This document shows, in pieces, positions 16,533 to 26,540 of a DNA stretch of 64,000 bases; position 1 is the first letter of the stretch; every line of letters begins with the position of its first letter. The translations under genes and the position numbers were made by a program. The stretch is from Nocardioides ungokensis (GTDB lineage: Bacteria; Actinomycetota; Actinomycetes; Propionibacteriales; Nocardioidaceae). Location: positions 1,993,001-2,057,000 of the forward strand of contig NZ_CP059164.1 of the NCBI RefSeq assembly GCF_013466985.1, in the 5' to 3' direction. Under the pieces are notes generated by a model. The model did not search any database, was not told the DNA's origin, and saw only the letters and a list, made by a program, of their open reading frames with translations.

Positions 16533-16600
16533 GGTCCCTCCAGGAGCGACGGCCCCGGCGGCGGGCGGCTCCTCCACGGTAGGGACGGGTGACGGCGGGG

Positions 16601-17569
16601 TCATCCTCCGTCGGGGGTGATGTGACCGGGGCGGCGGACCATCACCGAGAGCAGCTCGTAGGCGACGTGCGAGGCGGCGATGCCGGTGACCTCCGCGTGG
16701 TCGTAGGCCGGGGCGACCTCGACGATGTCGGCGCCGACCACGTCGAGCCCGGACAGTCCGCGCAGCGTGGCGAGCAGCTCCCGGGAGGTCAGGCCGCCCG
16801 CCTCGGGGGTGCCGGTGCCCGGGGCCATGCCGGGATCCACGACATCGATGTCGACCGACACGTAGACCGCTCCGGCGCCGAGCCGCGCGCGCATGGCCGT
16901 GACGACCCCGTCCAGGCCGAGCCGGTCGTAGTCGGTGCACGCGATGACGCCGTAGCCCAGCTCCTCGGTGTCCGCGAGGTCGCCCGCGGCGTACAGCGGA
17001 CCGCGGATCCCGACGTGGAGGGACCGGTCGCGGTCGATGAGGCCCTCCTCGGAGGCCCGTCGGAACGGCGTCCCGTGGGTGTAGGGCTCGCCGAAGTAGG
17101 TGTCCCAGGTGTCGAGGTGGGCGTCGAAGTGCAGGACTGCCACGGGTCCGTGGCGCTTGTGCACCGAACGCAGCAGCGGCAGCGCGATGGTGTGGTCGCC
17201 CCCGAGCGTGAGCAACCGGTCGGCACGGTCGAGCAGCTGGTCCGCACCGGCCTCGACGGCGCGGACGGCGTCGTGGATGTCGAAGGGATTCGCGGCGATG
17301 TCCCCGGCGTCGGCGACCTGCTGCGCGGCGAACGGCGACACGTCCTGGGCGGGGTTGTAGGGACGCAGCAGCCGCGAGGACTGCCGGATGTGCGCCGGCC
17401 CGAACCGCGCCCCGGGCCGGTAGGAGACCCCGGAGTCGAACGGCACCCCGACCACCGCGACGTCGGCGTGGCCGACAGCGTCGAGGGAGGGGAGCCGGGC
17501 GAAGGTGGCGGGGCCGGCGAAGCGCGGGACCACGGTCGCGTCGACCGGTCCGACAGGGGACTGTTCCAC
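16601..17569 (-). CDS. speB: Agmatinase / arginase-family ureohydrolase
   Basis: A 322-residue binuclear manganese ureohydrolase. Metal ligands are present in order: [19 protein letters not shown] and [24 protein letters not shown]. The last motif and overall length fit agmatinase, which cleaves agmatine to putrescine and urea; guanidinobutyrase or another guanidino substrate cannot be excluded. It lies divergent from the unknown gene at 17671 and 68 bp before the RDD gene on the same strand. No other polyamine gene is next to it. Confidence 0.88.
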   Translation of the reverse strand: MEQSPVGPVDATVVPRFAGPATFARLPSLDAVGHADVAVVGVPFDSGVSYRPGARFGPAHIRQSSRLLRPYNPAQDVSPFAAQQVADAGDIAANPFDIHDAVRAVEAGADQLLDRADRLLTLGGDHTIALPLLRSVHKRHGPVAVLHFDAHLDTWDTYFGEPYTHGTPFRRASEEGLIDRDRSLHVGIRGPLYAAGDLADTEELGYGVIACTDYDRLGLDGVVTAMRARLGAGAVYVSVDIDVVDPGMAPGTGTPEAGGLTSRELLATLRGLSGLDVVGADIVEVAPAYDHAEVTGIAASHVAYELLSVMVRRPGHITPDGG

Positions 17570-17670
17570 GGCGCTCCTCGGGGACGTCTCGACTCGCCAC
17601 AGCAGGCGTGGGCGACGCTACCGCCTCCGGCCTCCACGGACACGCGCGCCGGCGGGAGCATGATGACCCG

Positions 17671-19139
17671 ATGAGCCCCGACCAGCACGGAGTCGTCTTC
17701 CCCCTGTCCGGCGACGGCAGGCGCAGCACCACGTCGGTGGGACGGGCCGTCGTCGCCGACGCCCTGCGCACCTGCGATCCCACCGGCGCGCGGCATGCCG
17801 AGCAGGAGACCAGCTGGCGTCGGGCTACCTCCTGCACTTCCGTCGCCTCGTCGAGGCCGGGCTGGCGTCGAGGGACGCGAGCCTCGGCATCGCGACCGCG
17901 GGCCTCGACTCGCTCCGCTCCCGGATGACGGTCGTCGACGCGGACGGCGACGACCGCACGCTCGCGGAGTGGGCGGCCTCGGATCCGCAGCAGCGTCTCG
18001 GGACCGAGGAGGTGACCGGGACCGCCTCGCCCGAGCACGAGCTGTCACTGCCGTTCCACGGGCGGCGGCTGCGCGGGGATGCCCTGCACGACCGTCTCGA
18101 CAGCTGGGTCCTGTCCGGCGTGCTCGAGCCGTCGGCCGCCGACGCCGTACGCGCGGTGATGGCGAACCCCGACTGGTTGAGCCTCGACGGCCGCACGGTC
18201 GCCGTCCTCGGAGCCGCTGCCGAGATGGGGCCTCTGCAGGCGCTGCTCCGATGGGGCGCGCGGGTGGCCGCCGTCGACCTGCCCCGCCCCGAGCTCTGGG
18301 AGCGCCTCACGCAGACAGCGGCGGCGGGAGCCGGGACGCTGCTGGTCCCCACCCGCCCCGGTGGATCGGACTCCCTCGAGCGCCGTGCCGGGGCCGACTT
18401 GGTCACCGACGCTCCCGCGGTGGCCGGCTGGCTCGGCGACCTTCCGGGCCCGCTGGTCCTCGGCAACTACGTCTACGCCGACGGCGCCACCAACGTCCGC
18501 CTGTCGACGGCCGTCGACGCGCTCACCACGCGGTTGCAGGAGGCCCGCGACGACCTCGCGCTGGCGTTCCTGGCCACCCCCACGGACGTGTTCGTCGTCC
18601 CGCACGAGGCCGTCGAGCAGGCCACCCGCAACTACGAGAACCGGTCCCGCGGGGCTCGCCTGCTCGGCCGGCCGCTGCGCGCCGCCAGCGCGGGCCGGTT
18701 GCTGCGCCGGGCGTACGTCCCGGACGCCGACCCCGGCATCAACGACAGCCTGGTCCCGCAGCAGGGGCCCAACTACGCCCTGGCCAAGCGGCTGCAGCGG
18801 TGGCGTGCCGCTGTCGCCCGCGATGCCGGGGCCACGGTCTCGCTCAACGTCGCACCGCCGACCCGCACCCGGTCGGTCGTCAAGAACCGGGCCCTCGCCG
18901 CGGCGTACGCCGGCGCCCACCGCTTCGGCGTCGAGGTCTTCGAGCCCGCCACCGCCAACGTGCTGATGGCGGCGCTCCTCGTGCACGACCTGAACACCGG
19001 AGGCGGCCCGACGCACGCGCACCCCTGGGAGGACGAGGCCCACGCCGCCGTGCACGGCGGGCTGTGGCGCTCGGCGTACGCGCCCCGCAGCGCCCTCGGC
19101 CTGGCCGCGCTGCTCGGCTACGGCGCCTCCCGGAGCTGA
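17671..19139 (+). CDS. Conserved protein of unknown function, frame broken near 17814
   Basis: About 489 residues when one C is restored at AGCTGG (about 17814), which joins the ATG 17671 frame (MSPDQHGVVFPLSGDG) to ASGYLLHFRRLVEAGLASRD and onward. A Rossmann-like stretch, VAVLGAAAEMGPLQALLRWGARVAAVDLP, suggests a nucleotide-binding domain. Other conspicuous blocks are GNYVYADGATNVRLS, NDSLVPQQGPNYALAKRLQ and FEPATANVLMAALLVHDL. I recognise no enzyme family. The region upstream is a divergent promoter with the agmatinase gene. GGGAG precedes the start. Confidence 0.6.
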
Positions 19140-19169
19140 GCCTCGACTCAGCAGCGCGGGCTCGTGTGG

Positions 19170-20576
19170 TCAGACGCCGAGCTCGGCGGGGACCTCGCCC
19201 GCGGCGACGGCGTCGGCGAGACGCTGGTGGTCGAGCTCGTTCTGGTCGGCGTAGGCCGCGGAGAAGCGGGCGATCGCCCGGTCGAATCCGTGGCCGCGGC
19301 CGAGGTACGCCGCGATCGCCAGCCGGTCGCCGGAGCGGGCGTGGGCCCGGGCCAGGGACCAGCCGCAGGCACGGGTGTAGGCGTGCAGCCCCGACTGCGA
19401 CATCGTGGACAGGTCCATGGACGCCTTCCAGTCCCAGAGCTGGCGGACGTAGAAGTCGTGCTGCTTGCCGTCGAGGCCCTGCGCTCCCAGCCAGCCGAGG
19501 AAGATGTCGCTCGCGGCGTTGGTGATCCGCTGGCCACGGACCACCCGCTCGCCGTGGCTGGGGAACTCGCTCGCCCCGAGGTAGGGCTCGAGCACCGAGG
19601 CCTGGGCCTCCTTGGCCTGGAGGACCAGCGGGTCCCTTCCGCCGCGCCCCACGAGGAGGAAGATCCAGGCGCGGGTGCCGACGCTGCCCACTCCGACCAC
19701 CTTGCGTGCCATGTCGACGAACTCGTAGGTCCGGAAGAGGAACCGCCGCTCGTCATCGAGGCTCGCGGCGTACGCCGCCATCAGCTCGCGGGCGTAGCGC
19801 TCCTCCTCGTGGGTGGAGGATCCCTTCATCAGCTCGCGCAGCGGGACGAGCAGCGGTGGGACGCTGCGGAAGCGCAGGCGGCCGCCGACGCGCTCCGTGA
19901 GCTTCGTGACCGCCCGCACGCTGTTCTTCCGGCGTGCCCGCGCGAACGGCTTCTCGAACAGGATCCGGCCCTTCTTGCCCAGGCGCCCACCGAAGCGCTC
20001 GACCAGCTCGCTCGCGCTGAGCCGGTCGTACCAGACGTCGAGGTGGCTCTCGCCCGCGAAGCCGTGCATGCCGTCGCGGTACTCGCGCACGCAGTCGGTC
20101 ACGAGCCTGCGCCGGCGCTTCGCGGGCAGCCCGACGTCGCGCCCCGCGATCTCGACGCTGGCGGCCATCCGCTTGACGTCCCACTCCCACGGCCCGGGGA
20201 GCGTCTCGTCGAAGTCGTTGGGGCCGAAGACGAGTCGGCGATCCGCAGCCGCGAACCCGCCGAAGTTGGAGATGTGGGCGTCGCCGCACGCCTGGACGGC
20301 GACGTGGGAGTCCGGGGTGCCGGCGAGGTCGGCCGCCATGACGGCCGCGGCGCCACGGTAGAAGGCGAACGGCGAGGCGAGCATCCGCCCGTAGCGGATC
20401 GGCACCAGCTCGGGAACCCGGGTGGCGGCCTGGGCCCGCAGGACCTCGACCGGGTCGGGCCGCCCGGGCGCAGGTGCCCAGTCACCGTGCGCCGATCGCG
20501 GCGACCATGCCCTCGCCGCCCGACCGCGCTCGGTCGACTCGCCGGGCTGGAGTCTCGCCATCGCGTGTCCGGTCAT
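19170..20576 (-). CDS. DUF2252 domain protein
   Basis: A 468-residue member of DUF2252, a family distantly related to protein-kinase-like and aminoglycoside phosphotransferase folds with no proven role. Recognisable blocks are PIRYGRMLASPFAFYRGAA, ACGDAHISNFGGF, FGPNDFDETLPGPWEWDVKR (resembling the catalytic and DFD metal-binding motifs) and VGVGSVGTRAWIFLLVG. ATG 20576 has GGAGGTCC just upstream. It follows the formate-tetrahydrofolate ligase gene on the same strand after a 93-bp gap. Confidence 0.9.
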   Translation of the reverse strand: MTGHAMARLQPGESTERGRAARAWSPRSAHGDWAPAPGRPDPVEVLRAQAATRVPELVPIRYGRMLASPFAFYRGAAAVMAADLAGTPDSHVAVQACGDAHISNFGGFAAADRRLVFGPNDFDETLPGPWEWDVKRMAASVEIAGRDVGLPAKRRRRLVTDCVREYRDGMHGFAGESHLDVWYDRLSASELVERFGGRLGKKGRILFEKPFARARRKNSVRAVTKLTERVGGRLRFRSVPPLLVPLRELMKGSSTHEEERYARELMAAYAASLDDERRFLFRTYEFVDMARKVVGVGSVGTRAWIFLLVGRGGRDPLVLQAKEAQASVLEPYLGASEFPSHGERVVRGQRITNAASDIFLGWLGAQGLDGKQHDFYVRQLWDWKASMDLSTMSQSGLHAYTRACGWSLARAHARSGDRLAIAAYLGRGHGFDRAIARFSAAYADQNELDHQRLADAVAAGEVPAELGV

Positions 20577-20669
20577 GCGGACCTCCGGTCGTGGGAGCCG
20601 GTGGAGCGGCCTGCCGAGTCCTGTCGGCAGTGCCTCCAGACTAGGCCAGCCCGCCGCTCCTCGCGCTCG

Positions 20670-22349
20670 TCAGGACAGACCGAGGATGGTCCCGTCGTCG
20701 GCCAGGTCGATGCGTGACGCGGACGGGTCGCTGGGCAGCCCCGGCATGGTCATCATGTCGCCGCACACCACGACGACGAAACCGGCTCCCGCGGACAGCC
20801 GGACCTCGCGGACGTGGAGCTCGTGCCCGCTCGGGGCACCCAGCGCGGTCGGGTCCGTGGAGAAGGAGTACTGCGTCTTGGCGACGCACACCGGCAGCGC
20901 GTCGTACCCGTCCCGCTCGATGCGGAGCAGACGCCTCCGGGCCCTGGCATCCCAGGTGACCTGGCCCGCGCCGTAGAGCCGGGTCGCGATGGCCTCGACC
21001 TTCGCGGTGAGCGACAGGTCGTCGTCGTAGGTGAACGAGAACGAGTACGGCGAGGGCTCGTCGATCGCCTGCAGCACGCCCTTGGCGAGCTCCTGCGCGC
21101 CGAGCCCGCCGTCGGCGAAGTGCGTCGCCGGGAACGCCCGCACGCCTTCGGCCGCGACCAGCTCGACGACCTTGTCCACCTCGTCGTCGGTGTCGGTCGG
21201 GAAGCGGTTGACCGCGACGACGCAGGGGATGCCGTAGACCTCGCGGACGTTGTCGAGGTGCCTGCGCAGGTTGACCATCCCGGCCTCGACAGCGGGGAGG
21301 TCCTCCGCGCCGAGGTCGGAGAGCGGTACGCCGCCGTGGTACTTCAGGGCCCGCACCGTCGCCACGACCACCGCGACGTCGGGGCGCAGGCCGGACTTGC
21401 GGCACTTGATGTCCACGAACTTCTCCGCCCCGAGGTCAGCCCCGAATCCCGCCTCGGTGACGACCAGGTCGGCCAGCCGCAGCCCGGCCCGGGTCGCCAT
21501 CACCGAGCTGCAGCCGTGCGCGATGTTGGCGAACGGGCCCCCGTGCACGAAGGCCGGTGCGCCCTCGAGGGTCTGCACGAGGTTGGGGGCGAGCGCGTCC
21601 CGCAGCACCGCCGCCATCGCGCCGTCGGCGCCGAGGTCACGCGCGGTGACCGGCTGGGTGCCCCGGGTGTAGCCGATGACGATGTCGCCGATGCGTCGCT
21701 TCAGGTCGGACCACGACTCGGTGAGGCAGAAGATCGCCATCAGCTCCGAGGCGACGACGATGTCGAAGCCGTCCTCGCGCGGGAAGCCGTTGATGTGCCC
21801 GCCCAGGCCGACGACGACCTCGCGGAGGGCACGGTCGTTCATGTCGAGCACGCGCTTCCAGGTGACGCTGCGGACGTCGATGTCGAGCTCGTTGCCGTGG
21901 TGAACGTGGTTGTCGATCAGCGCCGCCAGCAGGTTGTTGGCCGCGGCGATGGCGGCGAAGTCGCCGGTGAAGTGCAGGTTGATGTCGGTCATCGGCACGA
22001 CCTGGCTGTAGCCGCCGCCCGCCGCGCCGCCCTTCATGCCGAACACGGGGCCCATCGACGGCTCGCGGAGGCAGGCGACAGTGCTGTGTCCCAGGCCGTG
22101 CAGCGCGTCGGTGAGGCCGACGGTGGTCGTGGTCTTGCCCTCGCCCGGGGGAGTGGGGGACAGGGCGGTCACCAGGACCAGCCTTCCGAGCGGCCGGTCG
22201 GCGAGGGTGGCCAGGTAGGTGAGGTCGACCTTGGCCTTGTAGTGGCCGTAGGGCACCAGGTGCCGCTCCTCGATGCCGAGCGTCCCGGCGGCCACCTCCC
22301 GGATCGGGCGCAGCGTCGCGGCATTGGCGATCTCGATGTCGGTCAGCAC
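20670..22349 (-). CDS. fhs: Formate--tetrahydrofolate ligase
   Basis: A 559-residue enzyme that makes 10-formyl-THF from formate, THF and ATP. The N-terminal P-loop-like motif [20 protein letters not shown] and the substrate region [27 protein letters not shown] are diagnostic. [13 protein letters not shown] and [27 protein letters not shown] also fit. Length is normal for the family. It lies downstream of the racemase gene (60 bp) on the same strand, so the two may be co-transcribed. It feeds one-carbon units to purine and serine/glycine metabolism. Confidence 0.97.
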   Translation of the reverse strand: MLTDIEIANAATLRPIREVAAGTLGIEERHLVPYGHYKAKVDLTYLATLADRPLGRLVLVTALSPTPPGEGKTTTTVGLTDALHGLGHSTVACLREPSMGPVFGMKGGAAGGGYSQVVPMTDINLHFTGDFAAIAAANNLLAALIDNHVHHGNELDIDVRSVTWKRVLDMNDRALREVVVGLGGHINGFPREDGFDIVVASELMAIFCLTESWSDLKRRIGDIVIGYTRGTQPVTARDLGADGAMAAVLRDALAPNLVQTLEGAPAFVHGGPFANIAHGCSSVMATRAGLRLADLVVTEAGFGADLGAEKFVDIKCRKSGLRPDVAVVVATVRALKYHGGVPLSDLGAEDLPAVEAGMVNLRRHLDNVREVYGIPCVVAVNRFPTDTDDEVDKVVELVAAEGVRAFPATHFADGGLGAQELAKGVLQAIDEPSPYSFSFTYDDDLSLTAKVEAIATRLYGAGQVTWDARARRRLLRIERDGYDALPVCVAKTQYSFSTDPTALGAPSGHELHVREVRLSAGAGFVVVVCGDMMTMPGLPSDPSASRIDLADDGTILGLS

Positions 22350-22409
22350 GTTCGCCGCCCTCCCTGGTGGTCCCTGTTGTGCACGGTAGCCGAGGCAGGG
22401 CCCCGCAGG

Positions 22410-23114
22410 TCAGGACGAGACGGGGTGGCCCAGGGCGACGTCGAGGGCGGCGGTGGCGTGGATGCGGGTGGTCGGCAGCACCGGGACCGGGCTGTCGTCC
22501 GGCCCGATGAGCAGCTCGATCTCGGTGCAGCCGAGGATGACGCCGTCCGCTCCGTCCGCCACGAGGTCGGCGATGACGTCGCTGACCCGCCGTCGGGAGG
22601 TGTCGTCGACGACGCCCCGGCAGAGCTCCTCGTAAATCACCCGGTGGACCAGCGCGCGGCCGGCGGCGTCGGGGACGACCACCTCGAGGCCGTGGGCCGT
22701 GAGCCGGTCGCGGAGGAACGTCTGCTCCATCGTGTACGCCGTGGCCAGCAGCGCCACCCGGGACAGCCCCGCGCCCTCGGCCGCCGTGGCAGTGGTGTCG
22801 GCGATGTGCAGCAACGGGATGTCGACCGCGGCCTCGACCTGGTCCGCGACCTTGTGCATCGTGTTGCTGCATACGAGCAGCACCTCGGCGCCGGCGGCTT
22901 CCAGCAGGCGCGCCTCGCCCGCCAGCACCCGGCCGGCCTCGTCCCAGCGGCCCGCTGCCTGGAGCTCGGCGATCGCGGCGAAGTCGACCGACACCAGCAC
23001 GCAGTCGGCCGAGTGGAGGCCGCCGAGCCTGGCGGCGACGCCCTCGTTGAGGAGGCGGTAGTAGAGCGCGGTGCTCTCCCAGCTCATCCCGCCCAGCAGT
23101 CCGATCCGCTTCAT
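22410..23114 (-). CDS. Aspartate/glutamate racemase family protein
   Basis: A 234-residue cofactor-independent racemase. The two catalytic cysteines lie in VCSNTMHK (about residue 82) and LGCTEIELLI (about residue 196). The N-terminus KRIGLLGGMSWESTALYYRLLNE is typical of the broad-specificity aspartate racemase branch. The exact amino acid substrate is not readable. Its ATG overlaps the stop of a small upstream ORF by ATGA at 23111-23114, indicating translational coupling. Confidence 0.92.
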   Translation of the reverse strand: MKRIGLLGGMSWESTALYYRLLNEGVAARLGGLHSADCVLVSVDFAAIAELQAAGRWDEAGRVLAGEARLLEAAGAEVLLVCSNTMHKVADQVEAAVDIPLLHIADTTATAAEGAGLSRVALLATAYTMEQTFLRDRLTAHGLEVVVPDAAGRALVHRVIYEELCRGVVDDTSRRRVSDVIADLVADGADGVILGCTEIELLIGPDDSPVPVLPTTRIHATAALDVALGHPVSS

Positions 23115-23269
23115 CGGCCCGCTCCGGTGCTCTCCGGGCGGCCGGCCGGGCGTGCAGTGGCCCGGCCGGTGCGGTGGTGGCGGACCAGGCGGCGCCGGCC
23201 GTGCGCCTCGGCGGCCCGGAGGCGGCGGTCGATCTCGTGGCGGGCCAGGTCCGGGTTCAGCATGTTCAT
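23111..23269 (-). CDS. Small basic protein coupled to the racemase gene
   Basis: About 52 residues (MNMLNPDLARHEIDRRLRAA onward, ending in an Arg/His/Gly-rich tail). Either ATG 23269 or ATG 23263 could start it, with a longer in-frame start at 23302 less likely. The predicted N-terminal amphipathic helix is strongly charged. Its TGA overlaps the racemase ATG, which supports translation. Similar short MLNPxLAxxEI-type ORFs occur in Actinobacteria, but no function is known to me. Confidence 0.5.
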   Translation of the reverse strand: MNMLNPDLARHEIDRRLRAAEAHGRRRLVRHHRTGRATARPAGRPESTGAGR

Positions 23270-23354
23270 GACGACTCCGTTCGCGGTAGGTGGAGTCCTC
23301 ATCGTGCGCCGCCGGTGCCGGCCCTCGCCCCGGTGGGATCGCCGGGTTCCGGGC

Positions 23355-24304
23355 TCAGCCCATCGAGCCGATCTGCTCGCTGGCGCGCTCGCACGCGTCG
23401 ACCCCGCACCGCACGATGGCCGTCTTCCTCGTGCCGTAGGCAGTGATCAGGACCGACCGGTTGCTCTCCCAGGCGCCGGGGCCGAAGGAGCCGGGGGTGC
23501 GGTAGGTGGCGAGCCGGCGACCGTGGTCGGTGTACATCGAGAGCTGCCCCACGGGCCCGTCCGTCACCAGGGACTGCGTCAGCAGCCGGCGGCCGTTCGG
23601 CGAGGTGGCCAGGACCGCCTGCCGGCACGAGCGCCACAGGGTGGTGCGCGCTCCCGTCAGGGTCGTGACGTCGCCGCAGGCGGTGTCTCCCGGGGCTGCG
23701 ACGAAGGAGGCGAGGCGGTCGGCCCGGATGTCGGCGAAGTAGCCCTCGTCACCGTTGATCCGGGAGGTCGTGTCCGTGGCGGTGTTCCACCGGAAGGTCC
23801 GGCTCGGGGCCGACGCTCCCAGGACCGCACGTCCGGCGGCGGCGTCGAGCACACGGACGTAGCCACGGAAGGTTCGACCGGTCACCCGATCGCCGGTCGC
23901 CGCGTCCCGGACGGTCACCACCGAGCTGCCACTGCGCTGGACGGCCTCGAACAGCTGCAGCCCGTCGTCGGAGAGCAGGATGTCGCCCCTGATGCGGTCC
24001 ATGACCGGCGTGGTCGTGCCGTCGGCGGCGACCCGCTGGACGCTGCTGGTGCCGTCGCCGGGCCGGACGCCCACGACGTAGTCGTCCCGGAGGTGCCGAA
24101 AAGCTCGACCTCCTGGGCCGCCACCTCGATGCGGCGGTTGCCGTCGAGGATGCTGGTGCCGAGCAGCTGCGGGATGTGGGGGTCGTCCCCACGCTGGAGG
24201 GCCGCGGGCTTGACCGTGACGGCGGTCGCGGGCGCCGTGGTGCTGCCGAGTGTGACGAGGGCCAGGACGGCCGGGGCCAGGAGGCGGGCGGTACGAGAGC
24301 TCAC
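23355..24304 (-). CDS. Secreted protein of unknown function, frame broken near 24100
   Basis: GTG 24304 follows GAAAGGACC. A signal peptide (RTARLLAPAVLALVTLGSTTAPATA) is followed by a region of beta-strand-like repeats. The frame changes in the run of four A (T on the coding strand) at 24099-24102; one more base joins VELF to RHLRDDYVVGV and gives about 316 residues. The later part (GDILLSDDGLQLFEAV, GRRLLTQSLVTDGPVGQ, RKTAIVRCGVDACERA) resembles a beta-propeller-like exported protein with a C-terminal cysteine pair. No enzyme motif is seen. It is divergent from ctlX. Confidence 0.65.
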
Positions 24305-24462
24305 GAGGGTCCTTTCCGAGAGGGACGGGCGACCGAGCGGTCGCCCTGCCCCCCACTGACTCCGCGGGCGCGGGTGAGGTTGCGCCGCGATCCGGACTTT
24401 TCTCGGACAGGCGTGCGGCGGCGCGGGCCCGGGTGCCTTCGGAAGACGGACCGACGATGCTC

Positions 24463-24474
24463 TAGCCTCCAAAC
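24463..24474 (+). promoter_or_regulatory. Leaderless-type -10 box before ctlX
   Basis: TAGCCT at 24463-24468 lies six bases before the GTG start at 24475, with no ribosome-binding site between. This fits transcription starting at the initiation codon. Confidence 0.4.
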
Positions 24475-25512
24475 GTGAGTGCGCAGGCCCCTTCAGCTGT
24501 CATCCTGATCCGAGCGGAACGGTTCATCCCCAACCCCGCCACCGCCGCCGACAACGCCTTCCAGCGTGACGTGCCGGCGGGGCAGTCCGACGACGCGACG
24601 CAGTCCCTGGCGCTGGCCGAGATGGACGCCGTCGCCCAGGCCCTCCGCGACGCCGGCGTACGGGTCCACGTGTTCGCGGACGAGGACCACACGCGCCCGG
24701 ACAGCGTCTTCCCGAACAACTGGCTCTCCACGCACGCGGGTGGGAACGTCGCGGTCTACCCGATGTACGCCTCCAACCGTCGTCACGAGCGTCGCGCCGA
24801 CGTGCTGGAGATGCTCAAGTCTCAGTACCGGGTGCAGACGATCGTGGACTACTCGGGCCTCGAGCCCGACGGCATCTTCCTCGAGGGCACCGGCGCGATG
24901 GTCCTCGACCACGTGTCCCGGGTGGCCTACACGGCGGTGAGCCACCGAGCCGACACCCATGTGCTCGAGCGGTTCTGCACGGACTTCGGCTACGAGCCGA
25001 TGGCCTTCGACGCGGTCGACTCCGAGGGCGTGCCGGTCTACCACACCAACGTCATCGCCTGCATCGGCACCGACGTGGCGATGATCGCCCTGGAGATGAT
25101 CCCCGACGCGGTGCGTCGCGAGCAGGTCCGCGAGCGCCTCACGGTCAACGGCCGCAGGGTCGTCGAGCTCACCGAGGAGCAGATCCGCGAGTTCGCCGGC
25201 AATGCGGTGGAGCTGTGCGGTCGTACGCCGGAGGGCAAGCGCCGCTACATCATGGCCATGTCGGCCCGGGCCCGGCGCAGCCTGCGTCCGGACCAGGTGG
25301 CGGTGATCGAGGAGTCGTGCGAGATCGTCGACATCGACATCCCCACGATCGAGCTGGCGGGTGGGTCGGTGCGGTGCATGATCGCCGGTGTCCACCTGGA
25401 CCGGCGCCGCGCGGTGGAGCTCGAGCCCACGGCTGCCGTCGAGGCCATCGACGAGGACCCGCACACCCTCGACGGGCAGGACGTCGCGATGGCGGAGGCC
25501 CTCGCGGACTGA
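24475..25512 (+). CDS. ctlX: Citrulline utilisation hydrolase CtlX-like / arginine-deiminase-related protein
   Basis: A 345-residue member of the guanidino-modifying (pentein) superfamily. Typical blocks are PDSVFPNNWLSTHAGG, FLEGTGAMVLDHVSR, VYHTNVIACIG (catalytic-type histidine) and AGGSVRCMIAGVHL near the C-terminus, where the nucleophilic cysteine sits. Family members hydrolyse citrulline or related ureido/guanidino compounds. The gene starts at GTG 24475 and appears leaderless. The agmatinase gene 7 kb away also uses guanidino compounds, but there is no operon link. Confidence 0.88.
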   Translation: MSAQAPSAVILIRAERFIPNPATAADNAFQRDVPAGQSDDATQSLALAEMDAVAQALRDAGVRVHVFADEDHTRPDSVFPNNWLSTHAGGNVAVYPMYASNRRHERRADVLEMLKSQYRVQTIVDYSGLEPDGIFLEGTGAMVLDHVSRVAYTAVSHRADTHVLERFCTDFGYEPMAFDAVDSEGVPVYHTNVIACIGTDVAMIALEMIPDAVRREQVRERLTVNGRRVVELTEEQIREFAGNAVELCGRTPEGKRRYIMAMSARARRSLRPDQVAVIEESCEIVDIDIPTIELAGGSVRCMIAGVHLDRRRAVELEPTAAVEAIDEDPHTLDGQDVAMAEALAD

Positions 25513-25705
25513 TCCGCACACGGGTCGTCCTCCTGTCCGCAAGGACAAATTTGGGGATATCTGCTAGGCGGTGAGCCGGTGCCCCGCGTAGCGTGCATGC
25601 CCGTGTCCCACCCCCCGGCGCAGCGTTCCCCTGAGCCAACCGGCCGGGCGTCGGTCAGCACCGGCTCGGATCGCTGCTGCGGGATACCGACGAAAGAGAG
25701 ACCCC

Positions 25706-26464
25706 TTGAAGACACGCATCCTGATCCTGCTCGCTGCGGTGGTCGGCCTGCTCGCGCCCGTGGGCGGCGTGCTCGCACCCGCCGAAGCCTCGACCTGCTC
25801 CGATCCGAAGTTCGTGACCTCCGACCCGAACGGCATGTGGGGTGAGGGCGCCTACGTCGTGCACAACAACATGTGGAACGCCTCCGGGTACAACGTCTCC
25901 GAGAGGCTGAGTGCCTGCTCCCACAGGAACTGGTCGGTCCGCGCGAAGGCCAACAACAGCTCGGGCGACGGGGCCGTCAAGACCTACCCCAACGTGCACC
26001 GGGACTACCACAACTGGAACACCGACAAGGAGCCCCGGCTGAGCTCCTTCAAGACGATCAGGAGCTCGTTCGCGGCGAGGACCCCGCACGTCGGCATCTA
26101 CAACGCCGCCTACGACATCTGGCTCAACGGTGTGCCCGGCAACCGCGAGGTCATGATCTGGACCGACAACTACCGTCAGGTGCCTGCCGGCTCCGTGGTC
26201 GCCAAGAACCTGTCGTTCAGCGGTCACACGTGGAAGCTGTACGCGACGAAGGACAACCAGTACCTCGCCTTCAAGCCCGCCCACCGCATCACCAAGGACA
26301 CCCTCAACCTCAAGGCCATGCTCTCGTGGCTGGCCTCGAAGGGGCGGATCCCCGCCCGTTCGACGCTCGGCCAGATCTGCTTCGGCTTCGAGGTCGTGTC
26401 CACCGGTGGCGAACCCGCGACGTTCAAGGTCAACGACTTCTCGGTCAGCTCGAGCCGCCGCTGA
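25706..26464 (+). CDS. Secreted glycoside hydrolase family 12-like protein
   Basis: A 252-residue exported protein starting at TTG 25706 with GAAAGAGAG upstream. A signal peptide (ILILLAAVVGLLAPVGGVLAPAEA) is followed by a GH12-like beta-jelly-roll: YVVHNNMWNASGY, KTYPNVHRDY, YDIWLNGVPGNREVMIWTDN (with the candidate nucleophile Glu in EVMIW) and CFGFEVVSTGGEPATFKVNDFSV (with the candidate acid/base Glu near GFE). GH12 enzymes cut beta-1,4-glucans such as cellulose or xyloglucan. The region between ctlX and this gene (25513-25705) has no gene. Confidence 0.75.
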   Translation: MKTRILILLAAVVGLLAPVGGVLAPAEASTCSDPKFVTSDPNGMWGEGAYVVHNNMWNASGYNVSERLSACSHRNWSVRAKANNSSGDGAVKTYPNVHRDYHNWNTDKEPRLSSFKTIRSSFAARTPHVGIYNAAYDIWLNGVPGNREVMIWTDNYRQVPAGSVVAKNLSFSGHTWKLYATKDNQYLAFKPAHRITKDTLNLKAMLSWLASKGRIPARSTLGQICFGFEVVSTGGEPATFKVNDFSVSSSRR

Positions 26465-26486
26465 CCTGCCCGACGAGCCGCGGCAC

Positions 26487-26531
26487 GCAGAGGCCCCGCC
26501 GACAGATCCGTTCTGTCGGCGGGGCCTCTGC
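26487..26531. terminator. Strong bidirectional hairpin between convergent genes
   Basis: A perfect 20-bp inverted repeat (arms 26487-26506 and 26512-26531, left arm GCAGAGGCCCCGCCGACAGA) with a 5-base loop TCCGT. It lies between the GH12-like gene and the alcohol dehydrogenase gene, which converge, so it can stop transcription both ways. No long T run follows, as usual in high-GC Actinobacteria. Confidence 0.85.
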
Positions 26532-26540
26532 GCGCGTGCG

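Noticed and set aside
17654-17670. ATG codons at 17660 and 17663 as start of the unknown gene
   Set aside because: Neither is in frame with the conserved N-terminal segment; ATG 17671 is.
20814-24359. A 1181-codon open frame on the plus strand
   Set aside because: It lies antisense to fhs, the racemase and the secreted protein gene and has no conserved motif. It is a G+C-driven shadow.
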